A DNA stretch of 64,000 nt from Clostridium pascui (GTDB taxonomy: Bacteria; Bacillota; Clostridia; Clostridiales; Clostridiaceae): the NCBI RefSeq assembly GCF_016908015.1, contig NZ_JAFBDB010000004.1, positions 124,001-188,000 on the forward strand. The letters run 5' to 3'. Made by a program: the position numbers and the translations under genes. How positions within the stretch are numbered: position 1 is the stretch's first letter; the number at the start of each line of letters is the position of its first letter. Of this stretch, positions 35,105 to 45,467 are shown in pieces. The notes beneath the pieces are model-generated. The model was not told the DNA's origin, did no database searches, and worked only from the letters and a program-made list of their open reading frames with translations.

Positions 35105-35773
35105 CTAATTCTTGTGTGCAATTATAAGTGACATATAGTCTTTATTTTTAAGTATTTCTTCTCTATCTTTTATTACTTCCTGTCCTTCTCTGTAAGCTCT
35201 TTTTACATATACATACTCATAGCCTTTGTCTTCTAAGAAGTTAATTACGCTTTCTTCATTATTATATACCTTCATTATTACTAAATACTTATGATCTTCT
35301 TTTACTGTATCTAGTCTTGTAGATGGTAATATAAGAAGCGGCTCATCTCCTATAACTAAAGCTTCCCCTGCAAGGCTTGCAGATGCACAAAAGGATGTTA
35401 TTCCAGGTACTGTTTCTGTTTCGTATCCCTTTTCATTTATATACTTTAAAAGATATATGTAAGTGCTGTATACGAATGGGTCTCCTATAGTTATAAATAC
35501 TACATCTAATCCATCATGAAGTCTTTCTTCTATTGTTTTGAAAGCTTCGTAAATCTTATCTTCTTGATCTTCTCCACCCATAGGGAATTGCTTTACTATT
35601 ACCTCTGTATCTTCTTTTACAAAGCTTTTTACTATATTTAAAGCAGCACTTTGTCCGTTTTCTTTAGGGGATGGTGCTACTATAACTTTTGCATTTTGTA
35701 TAACTTTTAACGCTTTAAGTGTAATTAATTCTTCACTTCCTGGGCCTACGCCAACTCCATATAACTTAGCCAT
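35105..35773 (-). CDS. cbiL: Cobalt-factor II C20-methyltransferase CbiL
   Basis: A 222-residue SAM-dependent methylase acting on cobalt-factor II (or precorrin-2) at C20. Signature KLYGVGVGPGSEELITLKAL, APSPKENGQSAALNIV and FITIGDPFVYSTYIYLL are typical of CobI/CbiL. Slightly shorter than the 230-240 of most homologues but complete. The ATG overlaps the cbiET stop codon (TAATG), and AGGAGAAA precedes it, so translation is coupled. Confidence 0.95.
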   Translation of the reverse strand: MAKLYGVGVGPGSEELITLKALKVIQNAKVIVAPSPKENGQSAALNIVKSFVKEDTEVIVKQFPMGGEDQEDKIYEAFKTIEERLHDGLDVVFITIGDPFVYSTYIYLLKYINEKGYETETVPGITSFCASASLAGEALVIGDEPLLILPSTRLDTVKEDHKYLVIMKVYNNEESVINFLEDKGYEYVYVKRAYREGQEVIKDREEILKNKDYMSLIIAHKN

Positions 35774-36957
35774 TATTTTTCTCCTTCTATTATAAATATT
35801 GGATTATTTCCAAATAACATATAACTTTCGCCTTTAGTTTTACTTATAGAAACTTGAGTGCAACTAACTTTATATCCTAATTTCTTTAATGCATCCATTG
35901 CTTTATATAAATTATTTATAGTTATAAAGTTTAAAATCATCTTGCCACCAGGCATTAGTTTCTTGCCATATTCTTTTATGATGTCTTCAATATTTCCACC
36001 GCTGCCACCTATAAATATACTATCAAAGGAGTAATTTATACTATTTATTACTTCCATTGCTTCTCCTTCGATAAGCTCTAAGTTATTAAGCTTAAATTTG
36101 GTTACATTTTTCTTTATAGTATCTATTGCATCTTCATCTTTTTCTATAGCAACAACTTTTCCAAGCGGGCAAAACTTTGCAGCTTGAACGCTTATAGAGC
36201 CTGTACCTGCTCCTACATCTAGTACATAGGAGTCTTCTCTTAAATTTAGTTTTGCTATGCTAAGTATTCTTATTTCTTCCTTAGTCATTGGACAATTTCC
36301 TCTTATGAGTTCCTCATCCTTTATAAAATGAAGCTCTTTATCTTTTATGTCAATTTCTTCTCTTTCTACTATCATTATAGAAAGTCCGTTAAATTCTTTA
36401 CTCTTAATATCTTCAGCTGTTCCACTTTCTATTCTTTCATCTTCATAGGATAAGTTTTCTCCTACATAGATATATGGGTTTAATCCATTTTCTAAAAGTG
36501 TTTTTGCTAAAACTTCTGGAGAGTTTTTATTATCTGTAAGCCAAATACTTAAATTATTTTCTAAAACTCCCTTTATAAAACTCTGCTCTCTACCATGAAG
36601 GCTTCCTAAAAAAGCATTTTGCCAAGGCTTATTAAGTTTAGCGGCTAAATACTGAAAGGAAGTAATTCCTGGTACTATGTTTATTTCCCCATCATAATTA
36701 GATTTTAGGTAATTAGTTATTCCATAAAATAACGGATCTCCTGAGGCTGCCACTGCAATATTTTTATGTTTATTCAACTCCAAATATTCGCTAACTTCGC
36801 TTATTTTATTTACCTTAACCTTTTTACTATCTATAAAATCTAGAGAATTTATTGCTCTTCCAAAACCTATTATTTCTTCTGAGCTTTCTAAAACTTTTAT
36901 AGCTTGAGGAAGTATGTATTCTTTGCTTCCTGGCCCTATGCCTACTATGTAAACCAC
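35773..36957 (-). CDS. cbiET: Bifunctional cobalt-precorrin-7 (C5)/(C15)-methyltransferase CbiET
   Basis: A 394-residue fusion. Residues about 1-195 are CbiE (VYIVGIGPGSKEYILPQA, AASGDPLFYGITNYL), which methylates C5. Residues about 205-394 are CbiT (CPMTKEEIRILSIAKLNL, DVGAGTGSISVQAAKF), which methylates C15 and removes the C12 acetate carboxyl. The fusion equals CobL of the aerobic pathway in layout. GTG start with AAAAAGGA nine bases upstream. It ends in a one-base overlap with cbiL. Confidence 0.95.
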   Translation of the reverse strand: MVYIVGIGPGSKEYILPQAIKVLESSEEIIGFGRAINSLDFIDSKKVKVNKISEVSEYLELNKHKNIAVAASGDPLFYGITNYLKSNYDGEINIVPGITSFQYLAAKLNKPWQNAFLGSLHGREQSFIKGVLENNLSIWLTDNKNSPEVLAKTLLENGLNPYIYVGENLSYEDERIESGTAEDIKSKEFNGLSIMIVEREEIDIKDKELHFIKDEELIRGNCPMTKEEIRILSIAKLNLREDSYVLDVGAGTGSISVQAAKFCPLGKVVAIEKDEDAIDTIKKNVTKFKLNNLELIEGEAMEVINSINYSFDSIFIGGSGGNIEDIIKEYGKKLMPGGKMILNFITINNLYKAMDALKKLGYKVSCTQVSISKTKGESYMLFGNNPIFIIEGEK

Positions 36958-36987
36958 ACAAACACTTCCTTTTTACTGTTTTATATA

Positions 36988-38082
36988 TTAATCTATAATA
37001 CTAAGTTCTTTTTCCATACTATACATAACTACTTTTGGCTTAACCTTGCCATAGGTAAATATTTCAATTCTGTTTTTTACTTTTTCAGCTATAATTTTAT
37101 AAAGCTTATATTCATCTTCTTTTGTAATTAGAGGAGTTTCTTCTATTAATTTGATTGCTCCTTCTGTAGTCTTTTCATTATATACCTTTTCAATAACTTC
37201 TTTAGGATATCCCATTAAAGCTAGTTCTAACGCTATTACTTCCATTCTTACATCACATACTCTGCTATGAGTGTTAAAGCATCCTGCTGCAATTTTGCAG
37301 AGCTTTCCTATATGGCCTATTATTGTAATATCATATATTTCATTCTCAATACATGAGTTTAAAGCTTTTCCTACATAATTTGAAATTACAACCATCTTGT
37401 TTTCATCAAGCCCCAATGACTTTCCTCTAGTTTCTCCCATGTTGCCAAATACTAATATAAGTTCTTTGGCTCCTTTTGCAACCTTTTGATTTATTTCTAA
37501 CTCAACTGATGCTATTAGTGCATCTTCTGACATAGGCATAACAATTCCTGATGTACCGAGTATTGATATACCTCCTATTATGTTAAGTCTAGGATTAAAA
37601 GTCTTTTTTGCAATTTCTTCTCCCTTAGGTACAAATATAGTTATTTCTACCCCTGATTCTTTAGGAAGTACTTCTGTAACTTCTTTATTTATCATTTGTC
37701 GTGGTACAGGGTTTATGGCAGGTTCTCCTTTTTTTACATAAAGCCCTTCCCCCATAACCACTCCTACACCTTTTCCGCCTTTTAAACTATATCCCGAGGG
37801 CTTTTTCTCTGCTCTTGCCCATATTTCTGCTCCATGAGTTGCATCAATATCATCTCCGCCATCCTTTATGACGCAGCATTCCACATAGTTTTCTCCTCTT
37901 ATGAGCTTTTCTACTGGAATTGTAAGCCTAATTCCCTTAGGAGTATCTATACTTATTTCATTAATATCCTTATTCTCATAAAGGCATAATGTAGCTGCTT
38001 TCGCCGCTGCTGCTGCACAAGAGCCTGTAGTATACCCACATCTCAGTCTCTTTCCATCGCAATTTACATACATATCAAGCAT
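36988..38082 (-). CDS. cbiD: Cobalt-precorrin-5B C1-methyltransferase CbiD
   Basis: A 364-residue SAM-dependent enzyme of the anaerobic pathway, unrelated in fold to the other ring methylases. The family N terminus [18 protein letters not shown] is present, with [19 protein letters not shown] and [19 protein letters not shown] after it. Length is normal. The ATG at MLDMYVN is used because AGGTG stands six bases ahead; a GTG three codons earlier lies inside that site. It lies 16 bases after cbiC. Its presence confirms the oxygen-independent route. Confidence 0.95.
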   Translation of the reverse strand: MLDMYVNCDGKRLRCGYTTGSCAAAAAKAATLCLYENKDINEISIDTPKGIRLTIPVEKLIRGENYVECCVIKDGGDDIDATHGAEIWARAEKKPSGYSLKGGKGVGVVMGEGLYVKKGEPAINPVPRQMINKEVTEVLPKESGVEITIFVPKGEEIAKKTFNPRLNIIGGISILGTSGIVMPMSEDALIASVELEINQKVAKGAKELILVFGNMGETRGKSLGLDENKMVVISNYVGKALNSCIENEIYDITIIGHIGKLCKIAAGCFNTHSRVCDVRMEVIALELALMGYPKEVIEKVYNEKTTEGAIKLIEETPLITKEDEYKLYKIIAEKVKNRIEIFTYGKVKPKVVMYSMEKELSIID

Positions 38083-38098
38083 TTTAATCACCTAAAAT

Positions 38099-38722
38099 TT
38101 ATCTTTCTACAATCATGTACATAAGAGCATTTACTACGGCTGCAGCAACATTACTGCCTCCCTTTCTTCCTCTTATAGTTATCATAGGCACGTCCATTTT
38201 TTCTAATTCCTCTTTAGATTCACTAGCTCCTACAAATCCAACTGGACTTCCTATTATAAACTTTGGATTAGCTTTTCCTTCTAGTGTAAGCTCTTTTAAT
38301 TTAAATAGAGCCGTTGGAGCATTGCCAAATACAAAAAATTCCACTCCTTCTTCTACAGCCTTTTCAACTGCTGCCATAGAACGAGTTATGCCTCTTTCCT
38401 TTGCAACTTCTGCTACATCTTCTCTATCTACAAAGCACTCAACTTTACAATTTAACTTCTTTAATGCAGCCTTATTTATACCTGACTTTGCCATATTGGT
38501 ATCAGTATATATAGTTACTCCCTTTTTTAAAATGCTAAGTGCAGCATCTATGGCTCCATCCCTAATATATGTAATATTTTTAAATTCAAAATCTGCTGTA
38601 GTATGTATAAGCCTTTTTATTATTTTAAGCTCTCTATCATCAAAATTGTGAGGTCCCATTTCCTCGCCAATTATTTCAAAACTCTTTACTTCAATGTCCA
38701 TTGGTTTTTTTATGTAATCCAT
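38099..38722 (-). CDS. cbiC: Cobalt-precorrin-8 methylmutase CbiC
   Basis: A 207-residue enzyme that moves the C11 methyl to C12, giving cobyrinic acid. The catalytic histidine is in IKRLIHTTADFEF near residue 42. TDTNMAKSGINK and IIGSPVGFVGASESKEEL are characteristic of CobH/CbiC. Start is the ATG at MDYIKKP, with AAAGGGTGGTG upstream; a GTG within that site, five codons earlier, is unlikely. Immediately downstream of cbiA. Confidence 0.96.
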   Translation of the reverse strand: MDYIKKPMDIEVKSFEIIGEEMGPHNFDDRELKIIKRLIHTTADFEFKNITYIRDGAIDAALSILKKGVTIYTDTNMAKSGINKAALKKLNCKVECFVDREDVAEVAKERGITRSMAAVEKAVEEGVEFFVFGNAPTALFKLKELTLEGKANPKFIIGSPVGFVGASESKEELEKMDVPMITIRGRKGGSNVAAAVVNALMYMIVER

Positions 38723-38740
38723 TGATAAAAACACCACCCT

Positions 38741-40069
38741 TTATTTTTTTAACAGGTATTCTAAAAACTCTAAGTTTCCAAAGAAGTGCACATGTGCATA
38801 CCCACCTAATGTATTATTTTTCATGTAGCCGCATGTCCAATTCTTTTCAGTACCATCATACATAGTTTTCGTCAGTTTATATATCTTTTCTTCACTGCTG
38901 TCGACATAGGACTTATGAAATTCATGGCAGTTTATTTTTGTTTTCTTAGGTAAAATACTGTTTTCTTTATCTATAGTTATTTCTGCATAACCAAAGTTTT
39001 GAAGTTTGGTTGTCATAAGTGTTCTCCCACTAAAAAATCCCACAGTATTTAAATTATGTTCTTTAGTATCTATTCCTTCTGTAAGATACATAAGCCCACC
39101 ACATTCTGCATAGCATCTTATGCCATTTTGAAGCTTGTTTTTAATATCTCCAAGCAACTCCTTATTTTTACTTAATTCATCTATAAATACTTCAGGATAT
39201 CCTCCACCTATGTAAACAAAATCTACATTTTCAGGGAGTTTCTTATCCTTTAGAGGACTAAAATAAGCTATCTTTCCCGCTTCTTCTAGAAGCTCTAGGT
39301 TTTCCTTATAATAAAAACTAAATGCTTTATCATATGCTACAGCTATATTCAAGTTTTTATTTTCTATATGAAACTTATCTTCATAGCTTTTCACTTCACT
39401 AAATTCTTGTAAAAGCTCATCAAGATTTACATATCTTTCTATGAGCTCACTACATAACTCAATCTTTTCTTCTAAATCATCTATTTCACTGCTTTGTATA
39501 AGTCCTAAGTGTCTGCTTCCAAGCTTCAATTTTTCTTCTTTTGGAATGTATCCAAATACCTTAATATTACAGTTATATTCTATAGCAGCCTTTAAAAGCT
39601 TAAAGTAACTTTCGGAAATATTATTTAATATAACACCTTTTATATTTGCATTTTCAAAATTTATAAGTCCATTTATTTCTGCACATAAAGTAGCACTTTG
39701 TGCTTTAGGAGAAATTATAAGAACTATAGGAAGGTCTAGTACTTTTGCCACGTGAGCTGTGGAATATTTAGAGTCTATTCCCTTGCCATCGTAAAGTCCC
39801 ATAACTCCTTCTACTATTCCCAAATTTCCTTTTCCTCTGCTAAAGGAAGCTTTAGTTCCTTCCTCACCCATAAGATATAAATCCAAATTTCTTGAGATTT
39901 TACCTGTTATGCGACTATGAAAAGCAGGATCTATATAGTCAGGCCCAACTTTATAACCTTGAACTTCATTTCCCCTTTTCATAAAGGCTCTCATAAGTCC
40001 TAATGTAGCGGTGGTCTTTCCACCACCGCTGCTATTTGAAGATATCATTATAGCTTTCATATTAGACAC
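38741..40069 (-). CDS. cbiA: Cobyrinate a,c-diamide synthase CbiA
   Basis: A 442-residue glutamine-dependent amidotransferase that amidates the a and c side chains. The P-loop is SSNSSGGGKTTATLGLMRAF. The synthetase domain contains GYKVGPDYIDPAFHSRITG and GVMGLYDG. The C-terminal glutaminase domain has catalytic cysteine in YAECGGLMYLTEG and a late histidine near YAHVHFFGN. Length is slightly below the usual 450-460. It follows hemL with only three bases between. Confidence 0.96.
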   Translation of the reverse strand: MSNMKAIMISSNSSGGGKTTATLGLMRAFMKRGNEVQGYKVGPDYIDPAFHSRITGKISRNLDLYLMGEEGTKASFSRGKGNLGIVEGVMGLYDGKGIDSKYSTAHVAKVLDLPIVLIISPKAQSATLCAEINGLINFENANIKGVILNNISESYFKLLKAAIEYNCNIKVFGYIPKEEKLKLGSRHLGLIQSSEIDDLEEKIELCSELIERYVNLDELLQEFSEVKSYEDKFHIENKNLNIAVAYDKAFSFYYKENLELLEEAGKIAYFSPLKDKKLPENVDFVYIGGGYPEVFIDELSKNKELLGDIKNKLQNGIRCYAECGGLMYLTEGIDTKEHNLNTVGFFSGRTLMTTKLQNFGYAEITIDKENSILPKKTKINCHEFHKSYVDSSEEKIYKLTKTMYDGTEKNWTCGYMKNNTLGGYAHVHFFGNLEFLEYLLKK

Positions 40070-40072
40070 CCG

Positions 40073-41341
40073 TTAAAACTTTCTTAAAACATCTAAGAAT
40101 TTTTTTATATCTTCTCTACTATGTTTAACTCCAATAAACATAGCTTCAAATTGTGAAGGTGGAAGATATATTCCATTTTCAAGCATATGCTTAAAGTATC
40201 TTGTGAAAAGGTCTGTATCACATGTTTTAACATCTTCATAGGATTGAACTTTATCCTTCTTTGTAAAGAATAAAGTAATCATTCCACCGCATCTATTTAC
40301 TACTATAGGCAGATTCTTTTCCTTTGCTATTTCTTCTACACCTTCTTTAAGAAGTGTTCCTATTTCTTCAATGTGTTCATAATACTTAGGATTTTGATAA
40401 AGCTTTGTAAGTGCCGCAAGCCCGGCTGCCATAACCACTGGATTTCCTGACATGGTTCCTGCTTGATAAACAGGTCCCATAGGGGAAAGCTGACTCATAA
40501 TTTCTCTTTTTCCACCATAAGCACCAGTTGGAAGTCCACCTCCCATTATCTTTGCAAATGTAGTTAAATCAGGTTTTACACCATATAAGCTTTGAGCTCC
40601 CTTATAAGCTACCCTAAATCCTGACATTACCTCATCAAATATTAAAAGGCTTCCATACTGATCACAGATCTGTCTCATGCCTTTTAAAAATTCTAGCTTT
40701 GCAGGTATTACTCCCATATTGCCAGCTACAGGCTCTACAATTATTGCTGCAATTTCATTTCCCTCTTTTTCAAATAGCATTTTAACACTTTCTAAATCAT
40801 TATACTGTGCAATTAAAGTGTTTTTTACACTTGCTTCTGGCACCCCAGGGGAACCTGGTATTCCCTCTGTTAAAACTCCTGAACCTGCTTCTACTAAAAA
40901 TCCATCAAAATGTCCATGATAACATCCTGCAAATTTTATTATTTTATCTCTTTTAGTATATCCACGAGCAAGCTTTATAGCACTCATAGTAGCTTCTGTT
41001 CCTGAGTTTACCATTCTTATCATATCTATATTATCTAAGGTTTCACACATATGTTTTGCAAGTTTAAGTTCAATTTCTGTAGGCGCTCCAAAGCTTATTG
41101 CGTTTTTAAGCATATCTTCTATTGCCTTCATTACATCCTCATCATTGTGTCCAAGTATCATAGGTCCCCAAGAAGCTACAAAATCTATGTATTCATTACC
41201 TTCCTCATCAACAACTCTTGAACCATTGCCACTTTTAAGTATTGGAGGATTCATACCTACACTTTTAAAAGCTCTAACAGGGCTATTAACTCCACCAGGC
41301 ATGTATTTTTCTGATTCTCTAAATATCTCAAGATTTCTCAC
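40073..41341 (-). CDS. hemL: Glutamate-1-semialdehyde 2,1-aminomutase HemL
   Basis: A 422-residue PLP enzyme making 5-aminolevulinate from glutamate-1-semialdehyde. [16 protein letters not shown] at the N terminus, [30 protein letters not shown] and the PLP lysine in [18 protein letters not shown] are all present. Length matches. With hemA it gives the C5 route to tetrapyrroles from glutamyl-tRNA. It is in the riboswitch-controlled operon, so precursor supply is tied to cobalamin demand. A 104-base linker with a hairpin repeat separates it from hemB. Confidence 0.97.
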   Translation of the reverse strand: MRNLEIFRESEKYMPGGVNSPVRAFKSVGMNPPILKSGNGSRVVDEEGNEYIDFVASWGPMILGHNDEDVMKAIEDMLKNAISFGAPTEIELKLAKHMCETLDNIDMIRMVNSGTEATMSAIKLARGYTKRDKIIKFAGCYHGHFDGFLVEAGSGVLTEGIPGSPGVPEASVKNTLIAQYNDLESVKMLFEKEGNEIAAIIVEPVAGNMGVIPAKLEFLKGMRQICDQYGSLLIFDEVMSGFRVAYKGAQSLYGVKPDLTTFAKIMGGGLPTGAYGGKREIMSQLSPMGPVYQAGTMSGNPVVMAAGLAALTKLYQNPKYYEHIEEIGTLLKEGVEEIAKEKNLPIVVNRCGGMITLFFTKKDKVQSYEDVKTCDTDLFTRYFKHMLENGIYLPPSQFEAMFIGVKHSREDIKKFLDVLRKF

Positions 41342-41445
41342 TCTACGTTACACCTCTTTCTTTTTAGTAACCAGTTGCCAATCTCGGATGAAACTTTGCA
41401 TAGCAAAATTTCTACATTTTCTAGCCACTGGTTACTGAATACTGG
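41342..41445. repeat. Hairpin-forming intercistronic linker between hemB and hemL
   Basis: AGTAACCAGT (41366-41375) is perfectly complementary to ACTGGTTACT (41427-41436). Inside lies a second stem, GAAACTTTGC-ATA-GCAAAATTTC. The same design appears in the cbiH-cbiJ linker. Transcribed as RNA it would form a two-tier hairpin, perhaps an mRNA processing or stability element. Confidence 0.5.
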
Positions 41446-42414
41446 CTAACTATTCTTAATCCAACGGCTTGCTTCTACTGCGTAGTAAGTTATAATCATG
41501 TCTGCTCCAGCTCTTTTTATAGAAGTTAGCATTTCTAATGCTATTTTCTTTTCATCTATATATCCAAGCTTTGCTCCTGCCTTCACCATAGCATATTCGC
41601 CGCTTACACTATACGCTGCTATTGGATGATCATATCTATCTCTTGCCCATCTTATAACATCTAAATATGAAAGAGCTGGTTTAACCATTATTATGTCTGC
41701 TCCTTCATTTATATCATCTTCTATTTCAAGCATTGCTTCTCTTAGATTTGCTGGATCCATTTGATAACTCTTTCTATCACCAAATTCTGGTGCCGATCCT
41801 GCTGCTTCCCTAAAAGGACCATAAAAGGCTGATGAGTACTTTGCACTATAAGCCATTATTGGCACATTTTTATATCCAGCGTCATCTAATACATCTCTAA
41901 TAATTTGAATTCTTCCATCCATCATATCAGATGGTGCTACCATATCAGCACCTGCTTTAGCATGAGATAATGCAACTTTTCCTATGTATTCTAAAGTTTC
42001 ATCATTATCCACATCGTGATCATGAATTATTCCACAGTGTCCATGACTTGTGTATTCACACATGCATACATCTGTTATAACATAAATGTCTTTAGATATT
42101 TCTTTTATTTTTCTTACCGCTTTTTGAATTATTCCTTCACTATCAAAAGCTCCTGATCCTATTTCATCCTTATGAGAAGGTATTCCAAAGAGTATTACAC
42201 CCCTTACTCCGGCTTCTTCAACTTCTTTTATAGCTTCTGCCAATCTATCTAAAGAATAATGATAATTTCCTGGAAGGGAACTTATTTCTCTTTTTATATT
42301 TTCTCCCTCTATAACAAATAATGGATATATAAAATCTTCTGGCATTAAAACAGTTTCTCTAACCATACTTCTTATAGCTTCATTTTTTCTAAGTCTTCTA
42401 TGTCTTCTAAACAA
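41446..42414 (-). CDS. hemB: Porphobilinogen synthase (delta-aminolevulinate dehydratase) HemB
   Basis: A 322-residue enzyme condensing two 5-aminolevulinates to porphobilinogen. Cysteine metal ligands are in [14 protein letters not shown], indicating the zinc type. The two Schiff-base lysines are in [19 protein letters not shown] and [13 protein letters not shown]. Length and motifs are canonical. It lies between cobA-hemD and hemL on one strand, with short repeat-containing spacers on both sides. Confidence 0.97.
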   Translation of the reverse strand: MFRRHRRLRKNEAIRSMVRETVLMPEDFIYPLFVIEGENIKREISSLPGNYHYSLDRLAEAIKEVEEAGVRGVILFGIPSHKDEIGSGAFDSEGIIQKAVRKIKEISKDIYVITDVCMCEYTSHGHCGIIHDHDVDNDETLEYIGKVALSHAKAGADMVAPSDMMDGRIQIIRDVLDDAGYKNVPIMAYSAKYSSAFYGPFREAAGSAPEFGDRKSYQMDPANLREAMLEIEDDINEGADIIMVKPALSYLDVIRWARDRYDHPIAAYSVSGEYAMVKAGAKLGYIDEKKIALEMLTSIKRAGADMIITYYAVEASRWIKNS

Positions 42415-42475
42415 AACAAAACCCTTCTTTCATTTTAATTATCACTAGTCACTAAATAGTTCCTAGTACTTATTT

Positions 42476-43936
42476 CTAATTTCTAACACTTAAGTGCTTC
42501 ACCATTCCTTCAGTAGTATATTCTTCACAAACTTCGTGATTTATTCCATTTGCATCTAGTTCTTTTGCTGTTATTGGCCCTATAGCTATGCATCTCTTTT
42601 GAGATACTTGCTCTTTTCCAACCATATCTATTAAGTTTCTCACAGTTGTAGGACTTGTGAAAAGTACTGTATCCACTTCCTCAAAAACTCCTTCTTCTGG
42701 TGAGGCTCCCTTTTCTATATCATAAGTATGTGCTTCATCTACACTACATCCTTTTTCTACTAAGGCTTCTTTTAAGAATGCTCTAGACTTTGCAGAACGT
42801 GGAAGAAGTACCTTATCATTTGGTTTTACATATTCTTTCATTTTCTCAAATAAGTCTTCTGCTACAAATTCTTCTGCTACTATAAAAGGAAGTATTCCTT
42901 TTGATTTTAGCGCTCTAGCTGTTGCAGGTCCTATAGCGCAGAACTTAGCTTTTATATTTCTTAAATCAATTTCATTTTTTATTAGATAATCAAAGAATAC
43001 ATTTACTCCATTCACGCTTGTTAGTGCGATGTAATCATAACTTTCTATCTTATCCTTATATGTATTTAAGCTAGAATTTGTATTTACTATTTTAATAGTA
43101 TTTATTTCTGTAACTTGAGCTCCTAAATCTATTAACTTTTCCTTTATTTCCTGTGACTGCTCCTTAGAACGAGTTATACATATATTTTGCCCAAATAAAG
43201 GTTTCTTTTCATACCAATTAAATTGATCATGAAATTGCACTACTTCCCCTACAACTATGATACAAGGAGAAGTTATACCCGCCTCTATTGCCTTTTCTTT
43301 TACATCCTTTAAAGTACCTATAACCTTCTTTTGCTTTGAAGTAGTACCTCTCATAACAATTGCTGCAGGGGTATCTTCACTAACTCCATTTTCCATGAGC
43401 CTAGCCTTTATTATGTCAAAGTTTCTAAATCCCATTAAAAATACAAGAGTACCGTTTGATTTTGCTGCCCCACTCCAGTTTATATTTGCCTTTTCAGCTG
43501 TCATTCCCGTAAATATATGAAAGCTTTGAGCAATAGCTCTATGAGTTACAGGGATACCTGCATAACTTAATACAGATATAGCAGAAGTTATGCCTGGAAC
43601 AGTTTCAAATTCTATGCCTTCTTCAATTAATGCTAAGGCTTCTTCTCCACCTCTTCCAAATACATAAGGATCTCCCCCTTTTATTCTTCCAACTACATGG
43701 CCCTTTTTAGCGAGTCCTACTAGCATTTCATTTATTTCTTCTTGAGTTTTATAGTGGCATCCCGGTTCCTTACCACAATAATATATCTCACAATCCCCAT
43801 TTAAATATTTTAATATTCCTGGGCCTGCTAATCTATCGTACATTACAGCCGTACATTTTTTCAAAACTCTTATTGCCTTAAGAGTTATAAGCTCCTCATC
43901 TCCTGGACCTGCTCCTATAAGATAAACCTTTGCCAT
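42476..43936 (-). CDS. cobA-hemD: Fused uroporphyrinogen-III C-methyltransferase and uroporphyrinogen-III synthase
   Basis: A 486-residue fusion common in clostridia. Residues about 1-235 are the SAM-dependent CobA/SUMT domain (KVYLIGAGPGDEELITLKAI, YCGKEPGCH, GRIKGGDPYVFGRGGEEA, PGITSAISVLSYAGIPVTHR), which makes precorrin-2. Residues about 250-486 are the HemD domain (ICITRSKEQSQEI, ALTSVNGVNVFFDYL, VLLPRSAKSRAFL, TVLFTSPTTVRNL). One polypeptide thus cyclises hydroxymethylbilane and commits the product to siroheme/cobalamin rather than haem. GGAGGAA precedes the ATG. Confidence 0.96.
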   Translation of the reverse strand: MAKVYLIGAGPGDEELITLKAIRVLKKCTAVMYDRLAGPGILKYLNGDCEIYYCGKEPGCHYKTQEEINEMLVGLAKKGHVVGRIKGGDPYVFGRGGEEALALIEEGIEFETVPGITSAISVLSYAGIPVTHRAIAQSFHIFTGMTAEKANINWSGAAKSNGTLVFLMGFRNFDIIKARLMENGVSEDTPAAIVMRGTTSKQKKVIGTLKDVKEKAIEAGITSPCIIVVGEVVQFHDQFNWYEKKPLFGQNICITRSKEQSQEIKEKLIDLGAQVTEINTIKIVNTNSSLNTYKDKIESYDYIALTSVNGVNVFFDYLIKNEIDLRNIKAKFCAIGPATARALKSKGILPFIVAEEFVAEDLFEKMKEYVKPNDKVLLPRSAKSRAFLKEALVEKGCSVDEAHTYDIEKGASPEEGVFEEVDTVLFTSPTTVRNLIDMVGKEQVSQKRCIAIGPITAKELDANGINHEVCEEYTTEGMVKHLSVRN

Positions 43937-43951
43937 AATTTCCTCCTTAAG

Positions 43952-44821
43952 TTATTCCATTATTTTTTCAGCTAATTTTTTACCTAAATTTATATAATCC
44001 TCTACGTTTCCTGTTATATCCTTTTTCACAACTTTACCATTGACTTCAAATATTCCAACTATATTCATGTCACTTCCAGCGATTTGTGCATAAGCACCAA
44101 TTGTTGAATGACAATCACCCTTTAAAGCTCTCATAAAGCTTCTTTCCGCTTCTACGCATATTCTTGTATGCTTATCGTCTATATTCTCTATGTATTTTAT
44201 ATAGGGGCTTCCACTTTTTATTTCTATCCCTAAAGCTCCCTGTCCCACTGCAGGAACTAAATCATGTGGATTGAAATATTCTGCTATTACATGCTCCATT
44301 TGAAGTCTTTTAAGCCCTGCTGCTGCAAGTATAGTTCCATGAAGTCCTAACTTTTCTATTTTATCTATTCTAGTTTGAACATTTCCTCTTATAGGAACTA
44401 TTTCTAAATCTGGCCTTAAAAGCTTAAGTTCTGAAGCTCTTCTACGGCTGCTTGTTCCTATCTTTGCTCCCTTAGGCAAGTCTTTAAACCTCATATTATC
44501 CCTGGATACTAAAACATCTCGTACATCTTCCCTTTCAGGAATTGCTCCTATTACAAAATCTAAAGGAAGCTCGTATGGCATATCTTTCATACTATGAACC
44601 GCAATGTGAGCCCTGTCTTTTAAAAGTGCCATTTCAATTTCCTTTATAAAAAGCCCTTTTCCCCCTATCTTGTCTAACGTTCTATCAAGTATCTTATCTC
44701 CAGTAGTTTCTATTAAAAGCTTTTCACATTTCACATTATGCTTTTGTTCTATGTCATTTATAACCAAATTTGTTTGAGTTTGTGCCAAAGCACTCTTTCT
44801 AGTAGCTACTATTATATTCAT
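43952..44821 (-). CDS. hemC: Hydroxymethylbilane synthase (porphobilinogen deaminase) HemC
   Basis: A 289-residue enzyme joining four porphobilinogens. [54 protein letters not shown] and [18 protein letters not shown] are canonical. The cofactor-bearing cysteine is in [14 protein letters not shown]. The ATG at [10 protein letters not shown] is used, with GGAG nine bases ahead; an upstream in-frame ATG lies within the preceding gene. It overlaps that gene by 23 bases. Confidence 0.96.
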   Translation of the reverse strand: MNIIVATRKSALAQTQTNLVINDIEQKHNVKCEKLLIETTGDKILDRTLDKIGGKGLFIKEIEMALLKDRAHIAVHSMKDMPYELPLDFVIGAIPEREDVRDVLVSRDNMRFKDLPKGAKIGTSSRRRASELKLLRPDLEIVPIRGNVQTRIDKIEKLGLHGTILAAAGLKRLQMEHVIAEYFNPHDLVPAVGQGALGIEIKSGSPYIKYIENIDDKHTRICVEAERSFMRALKGDCHSTIGAYAQIAGSDMNIVGIFEVNGKVVKKDITGNVEDYINLGKKLAEKIME

Positions 44822-45467
44822 TAAAATCATCTCCAAAAAACATTTTAAGTATTAAATCTTGTTTATTTTTAGTATAAGAGAAATAAAAATCATCACTTGA
44901 TATAAAGCTCAGTATTTCTTCTCTATTTTCATATATTTTTAATTTTTCTCTCAACCTACAAGAATATTCCATAAAATCATCATATTCCTTTAAGGTTTTT
45001 TCAAGCTTTTGTCCAATAAATCTAGTGGTTTTAGGGCTAGCCTTTATGGATTTCAGAGCAAAAGTCATATTCTTAGTACTTCTTTGATAAGGGAGCACTG
45101 CTATTCCTTCTCTAAAGTTATAAGAAGCTATGTACACTTTAAACTCTTCTTCACAATGTTTCTTTACTTCAATTGCAAATTCTTCTGGAACTGCAATAAC
45201 TATTAAATGTTTATCTCGTATATATTCTCTTTTGTATGTATCTTTAATAAATTTAATATTGTTATATTCTTTTAAAGTTTTAAAGTCAGAGGAAAGCTCT
45301 GGAGATACTACTGTAACATTGCAGCCTCTTTCAGTAAGAGTTTTAGCTTTTATAAATCCCGCTCTTCCTCCTCCTACTATTAAAACATTTATCTTACAAG
45401 AAACAATAGATAAAAATACATCATTTATTCCGCCTGGTAAAATATCCTCTCTATTAGCTTCAAGCAT
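44799..45467 (-). CDS. Precorrin-2 dehydrogenase / sirohydrochlorin-forming enzyme (Met8/CysG N-domain family)
   Basis: A 222-residue NAD-dependent protein of the SirC/YlnF/Met8 family. The dinucleotide motif [19 protein letters not shown] lies near residue 30. [12 protein letters not shown] and the [22 protein letters not shown] helix belong to the dimerisation part. It oxidises precorrin-2 to sirohydrochlorin, the substrate of CbiK. Whether it also chelates metal is unclear. It overlaps hemA by 43 bases and hemC by 23, so the three are translationally linked. The extended N terminus (about 25 residues before the Rossmann fold) results from that overlap; no better start is in frame. Confidence 0.88.
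   Translation of the reverse strand: MLEANREDILPGGINDVFLSIVSCKINVLIVGGGRAGFIKAKTLTERGCNVTVVSPELSSDFKTLKEYNNIKFIKDTYKREYIRDKHLIVIAVPEEFAIEVKKHCEEEFKVYIASYNFREGIAVLPYQRSTKNMTFALKSIKASPKTTRFIGQKLEKTLKEYDDFMEYSCRLREKLKIYENREEILSFISSDDFYFSYTKNKQDLILKMFFGDDFNEYNSSY

Noticed and set aside
38115-38651. Long open frame (178 codons) opposite cbiC
   Set aside because: Its codons mirror the cbiC reading frame, there is no ribosome site, and the product is Ser/Thr/Pro-rich in the manner of antisense frames.
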